Assembly: GCF_002288925.2 (NCBI RefSeq)
Contig: NW_022098030.1
Span: 8,779,532 to 8,843,531, forward strand
Reading direction: 5' to 3'
From: Delphinapterus leucas
Lineage: Eukaryota > Chordata > Mammalia > Artiodactyla > Monodontidae
DNA: 64,000 bases
Part shown: piece after piece, positions 36,501 to 48,859 of the stretch
Layout: every line of letters begins with the position of its first letter
Position numbering within the stretch: the first letter of the stretch is position 1
Program-made: the position numbers and the translations under genes
Notes under the pieces: model-generated
What the model was told of the DNA's origin: nothing
Databases searched by the model: none
The model's input: the letters and a program-made list of their open reading frames with translations, nothing else

Positions 36501-36890
36501 AGCTTGATATTAGACTAACTCAGAAAACACTCTGTTTCTCCAATTGCAGAGTGACAAAATTATGTCAAGGAGATGTGATTAAAAATGGTAACATAACCAA
36601 AAATAGTAGACAGAGGATAAAAGTACATTTGGAAAATCTTTGTGCTCTTATGGACAGCAAAAAAAGATTGACTCCTTACTTTTGATGTTTTTCTGAATTA
36701 AAAATTAGAAAAAGCAAAATGGACTGATATGGTACAATACTTCCACACTGCTCCTTGTCAGATATTTGGAATTATAATTATGTGTTAGTATACCTTTCTA
36801 TATCTCCAGGTTTTGAAAATATGAATATAAAGCATACTTGCATATATGGGTTAGTTTAGATATACTTCTTGACTACTTATCCCAATACTT
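33546..36890. other. Non-coding DNA with faint MIR traces
   Basis: Some 3.3 kb without genes or young repeats. Faint MIR-like traces occur near 34,640-34,710 ('taatgaaactgtggctcagag') and 35,060-35,145 ('ggaagtcacttaatttgtttaagtctcaatc'). Open frames at 35,145-35,924 and 36,443-36,685 show no domain I can name. Confidence 0.45.
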
Positions 36891-36894
36891 TTTA

Positions 36895-37110
36895 GAAAGT
36901 GAAGAGGAATAATGTCAGTCAAGTTTACAGTTGCTTCCTCAGTGCCTAGAATTGTGCTTGGCTTTGAGTAATAGTTTAGAAAGAATGAGTAAATGTTTAA
37001 AGGCAGAAGGATGAGCAGGCTCATATATGGTAGTCATTCATTATATCTAACAACAGAAGGCGTCTTTCTAAAGCTTAACCAAGTTATAGTGTCCCTAACC
37101 CAATATATTT
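36895..37110 (+). repeat. Copy A of a diverged local duplication
   Basis: The block aligns with 39,480-39,690. Shared landmarks are 'aatgtc.gtcaagtt.acagttg' (36,911), 'ttggc.ttga' and 'ggcagaa.gatga...caggctcatat.tg' (37,002 on). The first half resembles an L2 3' end. The second half is past the L2 end and still matches, so the similarity is not only a shared repeat. Weaker similarity may extend to about 37,200. Confidence 0.65.
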
Positions 37111-37199
37111 TTAAAAAAAATAATTATCATTAGTTAACATTCATGATAAATTTTGAGCCTATTTTAATGCTGAAGTAAACAATAGAACCATTCTATTTA

Positions 37200-37350
37200 A
37201 AGGAACCTGAGGTCATCTAGTCTCACCACATCATTCTGCAGCTTAAGCTGGAGGCCAGCACCATATGTGACTTATCTGTAATCATCCAGCTAATTGCAGA
37301 GAATGGGGACTCTTGTCCTCTTCCTCTTTCCCACTCCAGTGTTCCTTTCA
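37200..37350 (-). mobile_element. MIR3-like SINE relic
   Basis: 'ggaacctgaggtcatctagtctcacc...attctgcagc' and 'actccagtgttccttt' follow the MIR3-type order ('...tagtccaacc...cattttacag...ccagtgctcttt'). The call is approximate. Confidence 0.5.
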
Positions 37351-37565
37351 CTAACCAACACTATAGACAAGCTAGAAAGCTCTCATTTTTCCTCTAATTC
37401 TAGCTTATTGCCTGTTGTCCTATTCATTTTTCCACATAAGCCAGAATTACTCAAATGTTTTTTTAAATGGTCTTCTACTAATGGGCGTCTAACTAAAGGC
37501 AGTTTGGCTAAAGTAGTTCTTGTAGGCAATCTTAAGTCAAATGCACATAGCTAACATTTTTATTA

Positions 37566-37780
37566 TTGAGCACTTACTGTAGGCAGACCCACTCTGAGGG
37601 ACATAACACTACCCTTTTCTTTGACTTATTCTTCATTCTAACCCTATGAAGTTAGTTCTGTATCATCATCAATATTTTTCCTAAAAGAAATTCAGAGTGG
37701 CTGAGGGAAAGTTAAGTGGCTTGTCTGAAGTCACTGTTAGTAAATGGGAGGACTAGGATATGGTTAGTAGAGCCAGTTAC
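37566..37780 (-). mobile_element. MIR SINE relic, reverse orientation
   Basis: Clear MIR in reverse: 'ttattgagcacttactgtaggcagac', 'aaccctatgaagttagt' and 'ggaaagttaagtggcttgtctgaagtcac' appear in the expected order. Confidence 0.8.
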
Positions 37781-37784
37781 TTCC

Positions 37785-38686
37785 AGGAGCGTTTGAGAAG
37801 TTTCCTTTGTGTACCTAGCTTGGTCATCAAGCCACAGGCCAGATGTTTCACACCCTGAATGGATCTCAACCAGTTCCTTTAACTCTGTTCCAGCCCAGCC
37901 CTACACAGGATGCTTGGGTGGCAGCTAATGCCGTATTATTGAGACCTATTTTGCAATAATATGTAACTTTTACACAGTTTGAACACAGTAAGTGTTGTAG
38001 AATATCACATTTTAAGGTAAATTCATGAATTTTTATTATTTCAAACAGAATTCGCCCACCTGGTTCAATGTAAAGGAAATTTAAAACACTTTATAAACTG
38101 GTTATTGACTTCTTGGACTGCTCAGAGCTCTTACAAAACACCATTTAAATAAACTAAGTGTATATATTACTGGAAACATATGAATTAAATTTCCCTTGAA
38201 ATGCACTGGGTTTAAAAATTGGGAGGAAGAGCGCTTGGCCAAGGCATTTTATGTTTTGCCAAACCCCAAATGTTTGAAAAAATAGTTTTAAAACATTTTA
38301 TTGAATCAAAATGCTACTGAGTGTACACATTCCTTAAAAATCTATGTTTACTTATTGAATCATAAGCCATATTACATTGGTACAAATTAAGTGATTATGG
38401 GGCAATGTGTCAAACTATTCAGAACATTAATGTAAAGTGTTTGATAATTTAGCAGCGGTCAAAGATTGACAAAGCTATACAAAGTGTCCTCTGCTCAACC
38501 TAACAGCTATAGAACAGCACAGCCACAGAATTATTTTCCAGAGAAGTAGCATAGATAGTCATTTTAGAGAACAAAAACATGTTCTCAAACTTAATGACTC
38601 TAATAATTATGAAAAGAACTTTAATTGACTAAAGGGGAAAGGAAACAATTTTAAGAATGACCTGGTCACAGCAAAACATTGATCAC
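37785..38686. other. Non-coding DNA without recognised feature
   Basis: Nothing recognised in this AT-rich stretch. Confidence 0.5.
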
Positions 38687-38708
38687 TGTGTGTGTGTGTG
38701 TGTGTGTG
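38687..38708. repeat. (TG)n microsatellite
   Basis: A perfect TG dinucleotide run of about 22 bp. Confidence 0.95.
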
Positions 38709-39479
38709 CAATTTACCCAAATTGGAACCAAACACATTTTTTGTATAAATAATCAACAGATTTCAAATTCCTTCAGTGTGTAAGTCTCAATTTTATATGA
38801 ACCCTAATGGGAAAATATTTACAAAACTAACTTCTGTAACAGTGGGTGGGCATGACCTACCCAACTCACTCTTGCTGGGTGATCCATTAGCACATCAGTC
38901 CTTTGAATCTGAATGGATTTATGGTCTTCTGTCCACTTTTAAAATAGAATTACCCCAGAGTGTTAGATCATTGTTATCTAGGTCCTTAGCAAGAATTGTT
39001 TGAAATTATTGGTGGTTGGATTGACAGCTAGCTAGCTGGAAACAAGGCTTTGTGGGAATAGGCTTTAGCCCAAGAGTCAGATGGGAAATGTCTGAGACAT
39101 CTAAAACTGCAAGTATAAACCGTCTGCAGTATGAGAAAACTTGCCTGGCTCTTTTAGTCAGAAATCCATCAAAAAGTTCTCCATGTGCTACTCTTGGCTC
39201 TTTCTGGGACACAGTACTTTCCCATGACTGCATCAGGGTACACACTACAATGTTCTTTTCCCAACACTGATCTTAGCCAGCAACTTCATTCTTCTTTCAC
39301 TTTTCAGATTACATTTTGCCTACCAAGTAAATAGTTGGATGACTGACTCTCTCTTAAGTAGGTCCTCAGTTATCTTCCATTTTAGCTTCTTTTTTGTTTC
39401 CTTTATAGCATTTACTAGAATTTTGAATTATTATATTTATTACTTAAGAATTTTAAATTTACCTCCCTCACCAGAGGAG
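38709..39479. other. Non-coding DNA without recognised feature
   Basis: Opposed frames at 39,006-39,270 overlap on both strands and show no recognisable domain. No gene is supported. Confidence 0.5.
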
Positions 39480-39690
39480 TTCTATGGAGAGAGGTAATGT
39501 CTGTCAAGTTCACAGTTGACTCCCTAATACCTAGCATTGGGCTTGGCATTGAACAAATACTTTTGAATGAATAAGTGTTTGATGGCAGAAAGATGAACAA
39601 CAGGCTCATATGTGATATATTCATTGTATTTAGCAATATCAGTCATTTGCTAAAATTGAAGCAAATTATGGTGTTACTGCAATGCAAGAA
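39480..39690 (+). repeat. Copy B of a diverged local duplication
   Basis: This copy lies about 2,585 bp downstream of copy A in the same orientation, with 'aatgtctgtcaagttcacag' at 39,496 and 'ggcagaaagatgaacaac' at 39,584. Base differences and small indels suggest an old event. The shared region includes an L2 3' end followed by about 100 bp of non-L2 sequence. Confidence 0.65.
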
Positions 39691-39759
39691 ATTAGCAAAT
39701 TAACTTTGAATGAACTGAGCCAATGGCTGCTGATATGATACTGTATTCTATTTCTTCAC

Positions 39760-42700
39760 TCAAGGTATGAGCTTAATAAAGCTATCTCCTAGAAGGAGTT
39801 TCAAGAAGGCTGGGAGATTTCCTAATAAGGAAAGCTAAAATGAGAGACGAGACTGAGTAGGGCAGCGGGGGAGTGTGGGGGAAATGCTTCCTCTAAAGTT
39901 TTCTGAGTATTCGTCTACTTTTGAAAACATTAATATATGTCCTTTATGAGCTGAAATCAGCTCATTTTCCAGGCAAAGATTTCATAGAAAATGGTGGCCA
40001 AAAATAAGTGAGATTTGATGGAGCCTTCTTGCCATGAGAACAAGCTCTGATTATTCTCTCGACATAAGGTCTATTTGGACATTCAACTGAAAAATAAATT
40101 CTGAGTGTTTTTTCTCTAATTGCCATAGTCAAGATCTGTCTTCTAACTTTTTCTCCTATATCTCACCACAATTATATACTAGTGTCTGATTTCCTCTCTT
40201 CCTGTCTTACAAATATTGTTTTAGCATCTATTATGTACCTGGAAATTGGGAGTATGGTAAAAAACAAGATGTGTTCCCTTTTCTCAAGGAGTATATACCC
40301 TTTCCTATGGACCTCCACAACCTACCAACATATTCATGGGTTGGAAAATTAGAGTCAGCCTGGTTTTTTTTTTTTTAATAATTTCACTGGTTTTGAGATT
40401 GGTCCTTGTACTTCTTACATTGAAAGGGCTAGACGCAAAGAAAGAATCAGGAAGACTGCCAAATTCGTGCATCGTGTTCTGTGTCATTTTTCTGTTGCCA
40501 TAAAAGGAAAAACATAGCCCCAGTGGGTGATAAGCAAGAGTGCAGCAAGGACATGTCAGTGACTATGTGAGGTGTTAGGAGGTGCCTCTAAGAACAAGTT
40601 GGCAAGGAATCCAGAGTCCTCTCCAGACTTGGCAGTTAGATTGCCAGCACTGCCTTGAGTTTTCTAACTAGCATTTCTATCCCTCTCATGTTTCTATCCT
40701 CAGTTTTTTCCTAACTTATGATTCTTAGAATCCATTTGTCATATTTGAGTTAGAAATTCAAATTTTGATCATTTTCTAATAGAAAATGTTACAATGTCAG
40801 ATTGAACTGAAACTGGCTCTTAGATTCTCCATAGATCATCATACAGTACCCCTGGTATATGTTTTGAGATGCCTGAAATCACATAAGCAATTGCAAGAAG
40901 AGGCCAAAAGTGTACGGAAGAGGCAAGAACTCTTAGTGCCTTCTCTTTATAGCAGTTGTAGTGAAAGCTAAAAACCAGTTAAGATGGAAAATGTTGGTTT
41001 GGCCCATAAGAATGCCTTTATATCAGGAGTTTACTAGATGTTTAATACTTTTGATTGGTATCCAATTTATAGACTATAGTAGGTCAACAGTAACATTGGA
41101 GTTGGCAAATATCATCAAAATGACAGGGGTGGTATATATTATAAACACTTTTTCGGTATAAGTGAGATGGATGTGTTAAAAAATAAAATATTTGCCAATC
41201 GGTTCTTTGTAAAGTCTTACAGTCATTCTGCATCTTGCAAATATATATATTTTTGCCACTATTTTTCTCATTGGTCACATGAACTTGCTGAAATTTAAGC
41301 TCATTATAGCAATAAAAGCCTATTTTACTTGCTTATTAGTCTTGTTACTAGTCTAAATTCCTTTCCTTCCCCCCTGAAATGGAAGAATTTAACCATTTCT
41401 AAAAATATAATATAAGGGACTAATAGAATGGGAATTTGCTACGGTATGCCTGACAGGTCCACATGTATGTATTAAGTTTTTATTCCAATTAATTTAAGTG
41501 TATTTTATCAATGTACAGTATTGAGAGGGAAACCACCTCTCTCCTCCACTCAGAGAAGAGCTTAGCAATACTTGGCCTCTTTCCCCATTACTCACATGCT
41601 CATCTCTATAAACACAGGATGAATTATCTGCTAAATTTTGTTGTAGGAATTATATATATTCAATCCCTCTCCCTTTCCCCTCTCTATTTTTGTGCCAGCC
41701 TCAAAAATCACAAATTTTTGTGCCTTTAGTATGAAGCTTGCCAGGGGAAGCTTTGAATTATTCCGATCTATTCAAGTATGTTTAATAATAGTTTGAAGTA
41801 CTAGCAGGCCCTCTATGCTGAAGATTTAAAGCGAATTCTCTAAACAGGCTTACTGTGATTAAAAGCTGATATTTTCATCTCAATGTCTTTGACTCTTATG
41901 CTTTATATCGTAATCAATTCCCAACCCAAGAGAGGAAGAAAAAGATGTTATTTATTCAAACTTAAAAACCCCAACACAAAGAAATAGATTTCAGTTTTAC
42001 TTTTCATTTACAATACTATGGTGAATATTTCACATATTCACCTAATGCACATGTGGAAACACTAAAATGTGTGTGTGTACATACACAGGCAGCCACACAC
42101 TTAGGAATCCACATAAAAAGTTTCTATGAGATAATATTTTTCCATATTGAAGAAAGTCTCAGTTGAACAATAAGTTACAAGTTTCTGTTCTGATTGAAAC
42201 TAGATTTCCATAGATTTCAGTTATATATAACTTAAAGGTGACTTTATTTTCCTTCTGCCTGGAATGTTTGAGATACTTTCATAGCAAAGATTCCATGTAT
42301 TTAAACTGTACTTATGTTAAGAAGATGAGATAAAAGAACTTAGGTGAAAATATACTTAAGAAGAACTTCAAAGAGAAAATTGATCCTTCAGTATAATCTT
42401 CATCTTTGTAAACGGTTTTAACTAAATTTACTTAAATTATTTTACTTAACCTAATTAATATCTGTCTCTGGTTTTCAAGAGATAACATTATATTAAAACT
42501 GTGTATACTAATTCACAAATATTTTTCAAAGATAAATCTGTGTTTACATAAAGCAATTGTTTTGAAATTCTTAAACCTTAAAGACCTGTATTCTTAATTC
42601 TCCCTCACAATATTTTTTCACTGAAATCAGTTTATTAATGCTTAGATGCTGAAGAGTTGATAGAATTTATCAATTAATTGCCCAACAGAACACTTTTACA

Positions 42701-42870
42701 TTAAAAAAAATGGCGAAAATTACATTAATAGGTTAAGTTGGAAGCAAACATAAATATGGATTTATAATAAATAAAATGGACATTTCAGGTTTCAATTTAT
42801 TTTATTTTTAGCAGCATTTGCCTTATTAAATATTCTCTCTCATTTGGATTCCTCTTCACCTGCACTGGTG
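39760..42870. other. Non-coding DNA without recognised gene
   Basis: More than 3 kb of AT-rich DNA without young insertions. Frames at 40,786-40,971, 40,961-41,161 and 41,511-41,729 have no recognisable domain. Confidence 0.5.
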
Positions 42871-42879
42871 GAATTATTC

Positions 42880-43360
42880 CTCCTACATCTCTGGTGTCTC
42901 CTAGGTCGTCTGCTTTGTAGACTCATTGTCTGCTACTTGGTCGTTAAAGTTGGACTTCCTTAAGGGTTAGTCCTAAGTCTCCATTCTCCTCACTTCACAT
43001 TCTTTCTTAACCATATGCACGTTTTCTCATGAACTTCTCTAGCTGAGGAAGATTGCTTTGTATTTCCAGCCCTAATCCTTCCTCTCAGCATGGATGGATA
43101 TAGTCACCCCTTATTTGGCATTACTGCCCAGTTATTTAAAGTAACCTCACACCTCATTCTCTTTCACTTTTCCCCTGAGCATCCCCACTATTCCTCCAGT
43201 TTCACATATCAGAAAGTGAGTCATCATTGACAACTTACTCTTCCTTATTCTCTGTATCCAATCTTTTATAAATCTTATCAAATGTGTCTTTCAAATCTCT
43301 TTCACCCATTCACCTTTTCATTGTGACCATTCTAGTCCAAATTCCCATTATTTTAGGCAT
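42880..43360 (+). mobile_element. L2 LINE relic
   Basis: The CT-rich block follows L2 order: 'cctaggtcgtctgctttg' (as in 'ctgtcctaggtcccctcctc'), 'gtgagtcatcattgacaacttactcttcc' (as in 'gggagtcatcctcgactcttccc') and 'tatccaatc...cttatcaaatg' (as in 'acatccaatc...tcaccaag'). Confidence 0.7.
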
Positions 43361-43824
43361 TAATAATGGTGATTTAATGTGATATTAATATTAATTATTA
43401 ATATCTATTTTAAATATATATAAGTTAATTTCAGTAAAATATAAAGAGAAAGCTACACAGAAGACAGACAATTTTGGTCATGTAATATTATGTCATTAAT
43501 ATGATTTTAGTCAGGAAACTGGGGAGTACTAGTTGATTCATTTCTCAAGAGTAAGGATTACTATGTACCATAAGTAATCCATAAATCATTTATTGTTCTG
43601 GTGACTTCTTAGGCCAATATCCTATAATAAGTTTACCTAGATGAAGATCTTTGGTTATATTTAAAGTGTAGTATATATTTCACTAAAGACCTTAATTATT
43701 ATATTTTATTTATTATTATTAGACTTTCTTCTCTCCGTGTATCCATGGCATTTCTTGGAGGATTTTGTGACTTACCAACAGTGTGTTCAGGAGAGATCAC
43801 AGAGGGATGTGTTAAGTAGTGAAA
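43361..43824. other. AT-rich non-coding DNA
   Basis: ATTAATATTAATTATTAAT-like low-complexity sequence occurs near 43,380-43,430. Nothing else is recognised. Confidence 0.5.
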
Positions 43825-44010
43825 AAGAGCTTTGCATTTGAATTAGACCAGAATTTAAATCCTAACTTTGGTCACTTAAGTTTGTAGAAACTTGCATGCT
43901 TTCTTTAATTTCCAGCTCAATTTCCCCATCTGTAAAAGGGGGACAATAATACTTTCTCTTGGCTTATGAGGAATATCAACTAAGATACAATTCATGAAAC
44001 ACATTATGGG
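43825..44010 (+). mobile_element. MIR SINE relic, forward orientation
   Basis: 'gagctttgcatttgaattagacc', 'aaatcctaactttggtcactta' and 'caatttccccatctgtaaaagggggacaataatac' follow the forward MIR order. Confidence 0.8.
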
Positions 44011-45164
44011 GCTTACATCATGATCTCATATGTTCTTGAACAAAACTAAAACTATATGTTATGGGAAATATTTTAATTTTCTTTAGTTGTACTTTACATA
44101 AAGATTAGAACCTAAATTTAGCCCTAAATAATCTGAATTCCATGAATAAAAGTATTTGGTGTGTGGTTTACTTCATTAATATATGCTTATTAACTTATTG
44201 GATATGATCCTTTAATTTTAAGTTACTTTAAATTCTTCATGGGAGCTATGTAGTACATACGTTGTAAACTAATGAATTAGATAAAATCTTGCATCTGTGT
44301 TTTGCATGATTCCTAGTCTGTCATACCCATGTAATAAGTTACCTTAGAAAGTGCAACTCATGTAATGCATGCTTATCATTACAAACCAATAGTAAAAGAC
44401 CAATTATGTAATTTTTTGCTAAATCTTTATCACCTGAATTTTGAATCTGGAAATTTAAACCTGAAAAGACCAATTAAATATAATTCGCCTGTTCAGATGG
44501 AAAATTCATGCAATTGTTCTGCTTACTTTTTTCTAAGTAGACAGTTTCGTGCCCAATTTTCTCCATTCAATGCATTTTACACAGAGCATATGGAATAGCT
44601 TTTTTACATCTTCCATCAAGCATGTGGAGGTTGGTGAGAAAATAGATCATAAGAAAACATTAAAAAAATACATGAAATACATTCAAGATGTATAAGGAAA
44701 ACCAAATGCAGATTTTTCATGGCCTGGCATATTTAGGAGTGAGAAAAGCACTGGATTCAAAGCCTTGATTTCACTTTTTATCAAACTACTAAATATGAGT
44801 AAATAGAAAAAGAAATATTTTTTTTCTATAATTTTCATGAGGTAAGAAAAAATAATCCAATTAAGATTTGAGTTAGGTTACTGATTATATCTATATTTCA
44901 AGAGTCTAATAATATTTATTTACATCAAGCAGAAGAAGCAAATCTAGTTCCTTTGGAGCAACACCTGTATAATAATCACATATCATTAGAGATTAGAAAT
45001 GATAGAACTTAGGAAACAAATAATAAAACTAGAAGCAGAGAAAATGCAGGGGAAATTTTTGAAAGTATTTCATGTTCCTTTAGCATGGTTTCTGAACATG
45101 CTAAATAATGTTTAGTTGTAAACTTTTGTAAAAATAAATAGGATATTGATCTCTGTAACTTCTT
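44011..45164. other. AT-rich non-coding DNA
   Basis: Over 1 kb with no recognised gene or repeat. The frame at 44,365-44,598 has no domain. Confidence 0.5.
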
Positions 45165-45375
45165 AAGTTCAAAGTTCTATGCTAATAACTTTATGTACTT
45201 TTTATCATTTAACTCTTATAGAATAATTATATGGTGGTAACGTACAATTAATAAAATTTCTTTTTCTCCATTCAAAGAGACTGAGGCTTAAAGATAATAA
45301 GAATTATGTCTAAGATCACACTTCTATAAATTGGTAGAGTTGGAATTTGATTTCAGTCTTTGGATTTGAGGGTTT
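45165..45375 (-). mobile_element. MIR SINE relic, reverse orientation
   Basis: 'gttctatgctaataactttatgtac...atcatttaactc', 'gagactgaggcttaaag' and 'aattggtagagttggaatttgatttcag' fit reverse MIR order. Confidence 0.75.
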
Positions 45376-45539
45376 AGATTTTAAATCACTAACGTATACT
45401 ACTTTTTATATAAGAGCATATTGATAACCTGAGAAAAGTTATTATTATATCTTATTACTTTCACATACAGCAACATATCTGTAATTACGTATACTATATA
45501 TTGTCTTGTTATAGTTTTAAAATGATCTGTAACTATCTA

Positions 45540-45655
45540 ATCTCAAATGAGTTTTATAGATAATACAATTTAGATTATAAGCTAGATTTGTTTCAGATCA
45601 AATAGACAGTAAGTAGCAGAGTTGAAATTTAAGCTTAAACCCTCCGATTGGAATG
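45540..45655 (-). mobile_element. Probable MIR fragment, reverse orientation
   Basis: 'agatcaaatagacagtaagtagcagagttgaaatttaagctt' resembles the MIR core ('ggtcacacagctagtaagtggcagagctgggattcgaac'). It is a short, degraded match. Confidence 0.5.
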
Positions 45656-46265
45656 TCTTGGAATGGGTTGTTATTCTAGTTGTATGAGTTGTTCAGTTTA
45701 TACTGATTCATATATATGCTTTTGTATATTTCTTCCTTTTGAGCATGGCATGCATTTATAAGATTACTAGGTGACATTTTTTTCCCTTTATTTCAACAGA
45801 ACTGTGGTTACTTCCTATTATTTGCCAGATATATATTGTTATGGATATAAATTTTTTTCAACCGAATCTAGCCTTCAAAACCATAAAGCCCAATAAAAAA
45901 TACAAGTAAACAACCAGTTGTAATGCAGTGGTTAAGTACTTTCCTTAGCAGTATAGAAAACTGTTATGGAAGTGGGGCAGTTCTCATTCTGCCTTGCTTT
46001 GGAGCAGCCTGGAAGAAGAGATTATACTGAAGCTCTGGGATAGACTAAAGCTAATTAATTACTAATTTGGCCTAATAAATAGTGTGTGCCTATCCTTTGA
46101 GTTAATCAACTACAAGATTACTCAGTCAATACATATGCTTTAGGCAGCTCTGTTTGAGAAATCTTACAACTGGCTCTGTTGGCCTGTCACTTGGCTGCTG
46201 CCCTCAGAGAGTTCACAATGAAGCCAAAGAAATGAGGCCACATTTCAAAAAATGTTTGTTCCATA
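45656..46265. other. Non-coding DNA without recognised feature
   Basis: No gene or repeat is recognised in this interval. Confidence 0.5.
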
Positions 46266-46269
46266 AGGA

Positions 46270-46378
46270 CGGGATCTTCTGCTCTGTCCATGAGTATATT
46301 CCAAGCTATTTGTAAAGCCTGGTTCCTAATAAGCAGTCAAATAATTATTGAGTAAAGGACTAAATGATTGAATGAGTG
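46270..46378 (+). mobile_element. L2 3'-end relic
   Basis: 'gggatcttctgctctgtccatgagtatattcc...aagcctggttcctaataagcagtcaaataattattgagtaaa' follows the L2 3' end. Confidence 0.5.
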
Positions 46379-47033
46379 TGAAGGAAAATGTAGACTTTGA
46401 CACCTGGGTTCAAACCATCATACCCTCCAACTACTAACTTTTTGACTGCAGGCCTTTGGGGAATAAATGCATCTAACTTATATGGTAGTTTTGATGATTA
46501 AAAATAACATATGTGAATTATAGGTTTTGGGGTAATTATTCATAAATATGTATAAAAATTGTTCAGCAATATCATGAGAAAATTGTAAACACCAATAAGT
46601 TGTAGAGAGGGTTGTGCTGAGTCGAAGAGATAGTGGGTGAACTGAACTTGGGCTTCATGGATAGAACTTCGTTATGTTTCTGGTTTCTGAATTTCCTGCT
46701 TCTCCTTCAAGCACGTTGTTTGAATTTGCTATAAAGCTTAGATAATAATACTTACCTTACAGGGATTAAAGATCTGGAGGATGACTAATGCAGGGATTTC
46801 ATAAAAGTTATCTAGCTAGTGATCATTGTGGATTGGAACAGCTAAGGGAAGTTTTACACAGGAGAAAAAGGTAAATCAAATTAAAAACAAAACAGAACAA
46901 CAACAACAAACCTAGAAAAGTACTCAGAGAATGGAGGCACATAATAAATTTAGCATATTTGTACGGAAAAGTTAAAATGTTTATGTTGCTTAAAAATTTA
47001 TGGACGTAAGAAGCAGCAGCAATTTTATACAGT

Positions 47034-47058
47034 GCTATGGCTGTTCTGCAGCCATAGC
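47034..47058. other. Perfect 10-bp inverted repeat with 5-nt loop
   Basis: GCTATGGCTG (47034-47043) and CAGCCATAGC (47049-47058) are exact complements around the loop TTCTG. It would form a stable short hairpin as RNA or single-stranded DNA. No T run follows, so it is not a terminator. Chance is possible in a window of this size. Confidence 0.75.
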
Positions 47059-47099
47059 TAGCTTTGCTTGAAAAAAAATATGTATTAATTACTTTGTGA

Positions 47100-47132
47100 T
47101 ATATATATTATATATAAGTATAATATATATAA
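47100..47132. repeat. AT-rich near-palindromic tract
   Basis: Alternating ATATAT/TATAAG/TATAAT units form a short AT low-complexity tract. Confidence 0.85.
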
Positions 47133-47189
47133 TTTGAAAGCCATTCCATTATCTATAAGAATTCAGATGCTAGCCCAGTTTTTTAACAT

Positions 47190-47360
47190 CATATTATGTA
47201 AGTTAACTAGGTTGCCTTCAGTTTCCTCATCTACGAAGGAGAGAAAATAAAAGTATCTGTTTCATACAGTTATTTTGAGGATTAAATAAATAGGCACATA
47301 TAAATCCCTGAGAACAGAGTCTGGAAGGTTTTAGTATTCAATAAAGTTAGCTTCCATTAT
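47190..47360 (+). mobile_element. MIR SINE relic, forward orientation
   Basis: 'cagtttcctcatctacgaaggag', 'catacagttattttgaggattaaata' and 'ctgagaacagagtctggaaggttttagtattcaataaa' follow the 3' half of MIR. Confidence 0.8.
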
Positions 47361-48640
47361 TTGTCATTTCTTTCAAGATTTCCTTGAGCTAGAATGGGCC
47401 TCAGAGACCAGTTTGTTCATTGTAATCATTACTCTTTTCACATTAATTTTCTAAGACTGAAGAGTCCTAATCTTCTGGTTTTTCATGGAGGCATTCCATC
47501 ATCTTGGCCATTTAAATTACATCTTCCTGAGCTGCTTCTATCTGCATTACATCTTTCATTTCACTAGCAATCATAGTATAGAACATTGCAGGGGGGCCTC
47601 ACAATAATTTCAGAGTAGGATAAGTTTATGTTTGTGTCAGTTCCTTGCCTTTCCTAATGCTGCCCAATCTTTTTAGTCTTTTTGTGCACCCTAAGGGGGA
47701 AAAAAGCTAAATCATTGTTTCCTTTTCCTGGATTGGAACTAAGAGTTCAGAACCCATCATCTGAAACAATAGTGCTCACACTTGTTTTCTCTAAATGCAT
47801 TATCCTAAATTAAAATAATAATACTTTATATTCTCATAGTGCTTTATGATTCAGAAAATCCATTTGATCAGAAGCCATAAAGGTACCATCTCATTATGTA
47901 TTTTTACTGTTCTACAGCATTTCTTAAGCACACATACACACCCACACAGATATAAAGCCAAACCAAATATTTTTTACCCCTCATTCCAAATCTTACTCTA
48001 CAACTAATATGAAGTGGGATTTAGAATGATTTCTGTAGTATGTACATCCTGTATGTAAAAAACCCCCAGAATTTTGGAGGTATTTTTTGAAATGTTCCGA
48101 ATAGAATGTATGTATCATCAATTACTAGTTTGGATTAAACCAAAATCTCCTGATAACCAATTACATTCTTAAAATTGTGCTCAACTGAATCTTGGTAGAG
48201 CCACAGAGATGCCCCTGGACAGCTCAGCTTATGAGGGTGGGTAGAGCAGTGAACTCTGAGCAACCAGCCCCTTTGCCAGAATAACCCAATTTCAAGTGTT
48301 TTTATGTGGCTTACAATTTCAGTTGAAGAAAAGATGCCATGGTTAAAACTGGATTGAAAACTACTATAGTGGGTAATAGACAAAGGGTTTTTAAAAACTC
48401 CCCATACTCAGAAATCAGATCAACAAAAAATTTAGTAAGTCTAGTTAACTGACAACCCTAAAATCTCAGGGGCTTAAAACCATGAGATATATTCAGCAGA
48501 GGGCTGTGCTCCATTTTGTCCATGTTTAGAGACCTTCCTATGGCAAATTAGTCACTACCTTCCAAGGGTGACATTGCTGAGTGCATCTGCTGACTTTTCA
48601 TCAGCCAAGCAAATCACACCATCATGCCTAACTTCAAAAC
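47361..48640. other. Non-coding DNA without recognised feature
   Basis: About 1.3 kb with no gene or repeat recognised. The frame at 48,135-48,383 has no identifiable domain. Confidence 0.5.
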
Positions 48641-48646
48641 ATGTGA

Positions 48647-48846
48647 GGGCTTCCCTGGTGGCGCAGTGGTTGAGAGTCCGCCTGCCGATGCAGGGGACAC
48701 GGGTTCGTGACCCGGTCAGGGAAGAGCCCACGGGCCGCGGAGCGGCTGGGCCCCTGAGCCATGGCCACTGAGCCTGCACGTCTGGAGCCTGTGCTCCGCA
48801 ACGGGAGAGGCCACAACAGTGAGAGGCCCGTGTACCGCAAGAAAAA
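48647..48846 (+). mobile_element. CHR-type SINE with short, interrupted A tail
   Basis: GGGCTTCCCTGGTGGCGCAG head with intact A box. The B box is mutated (GGTTCGTGACC) and the body is otherwise complete, ending 'cgtgtaccgcaagaaaaaa'. The flanks AAAACATGTGA (before) and AAACGTGA (after) look like a TSD with a 2-base deletion. The shorter, interrupted tail suggests it is older than the 5-7 kb copies. Confidence 0.9.
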
Positions 48847-48859
48847 ACCAAACGTGAAA

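Noticed and set aside
39006..39270. Opposed 72-79 codon frames
   Set aside because: No recognisable domain, splice context or similarity to a known protein can be supported. Overlap on both strands is typical of chance.
40786..41161. Frames of 61 and 66 codons with Lys/Gln-rich stretches
   Set aside because: They are short, overlapping and without motifs. No promoter, splice site or family match could be supported.
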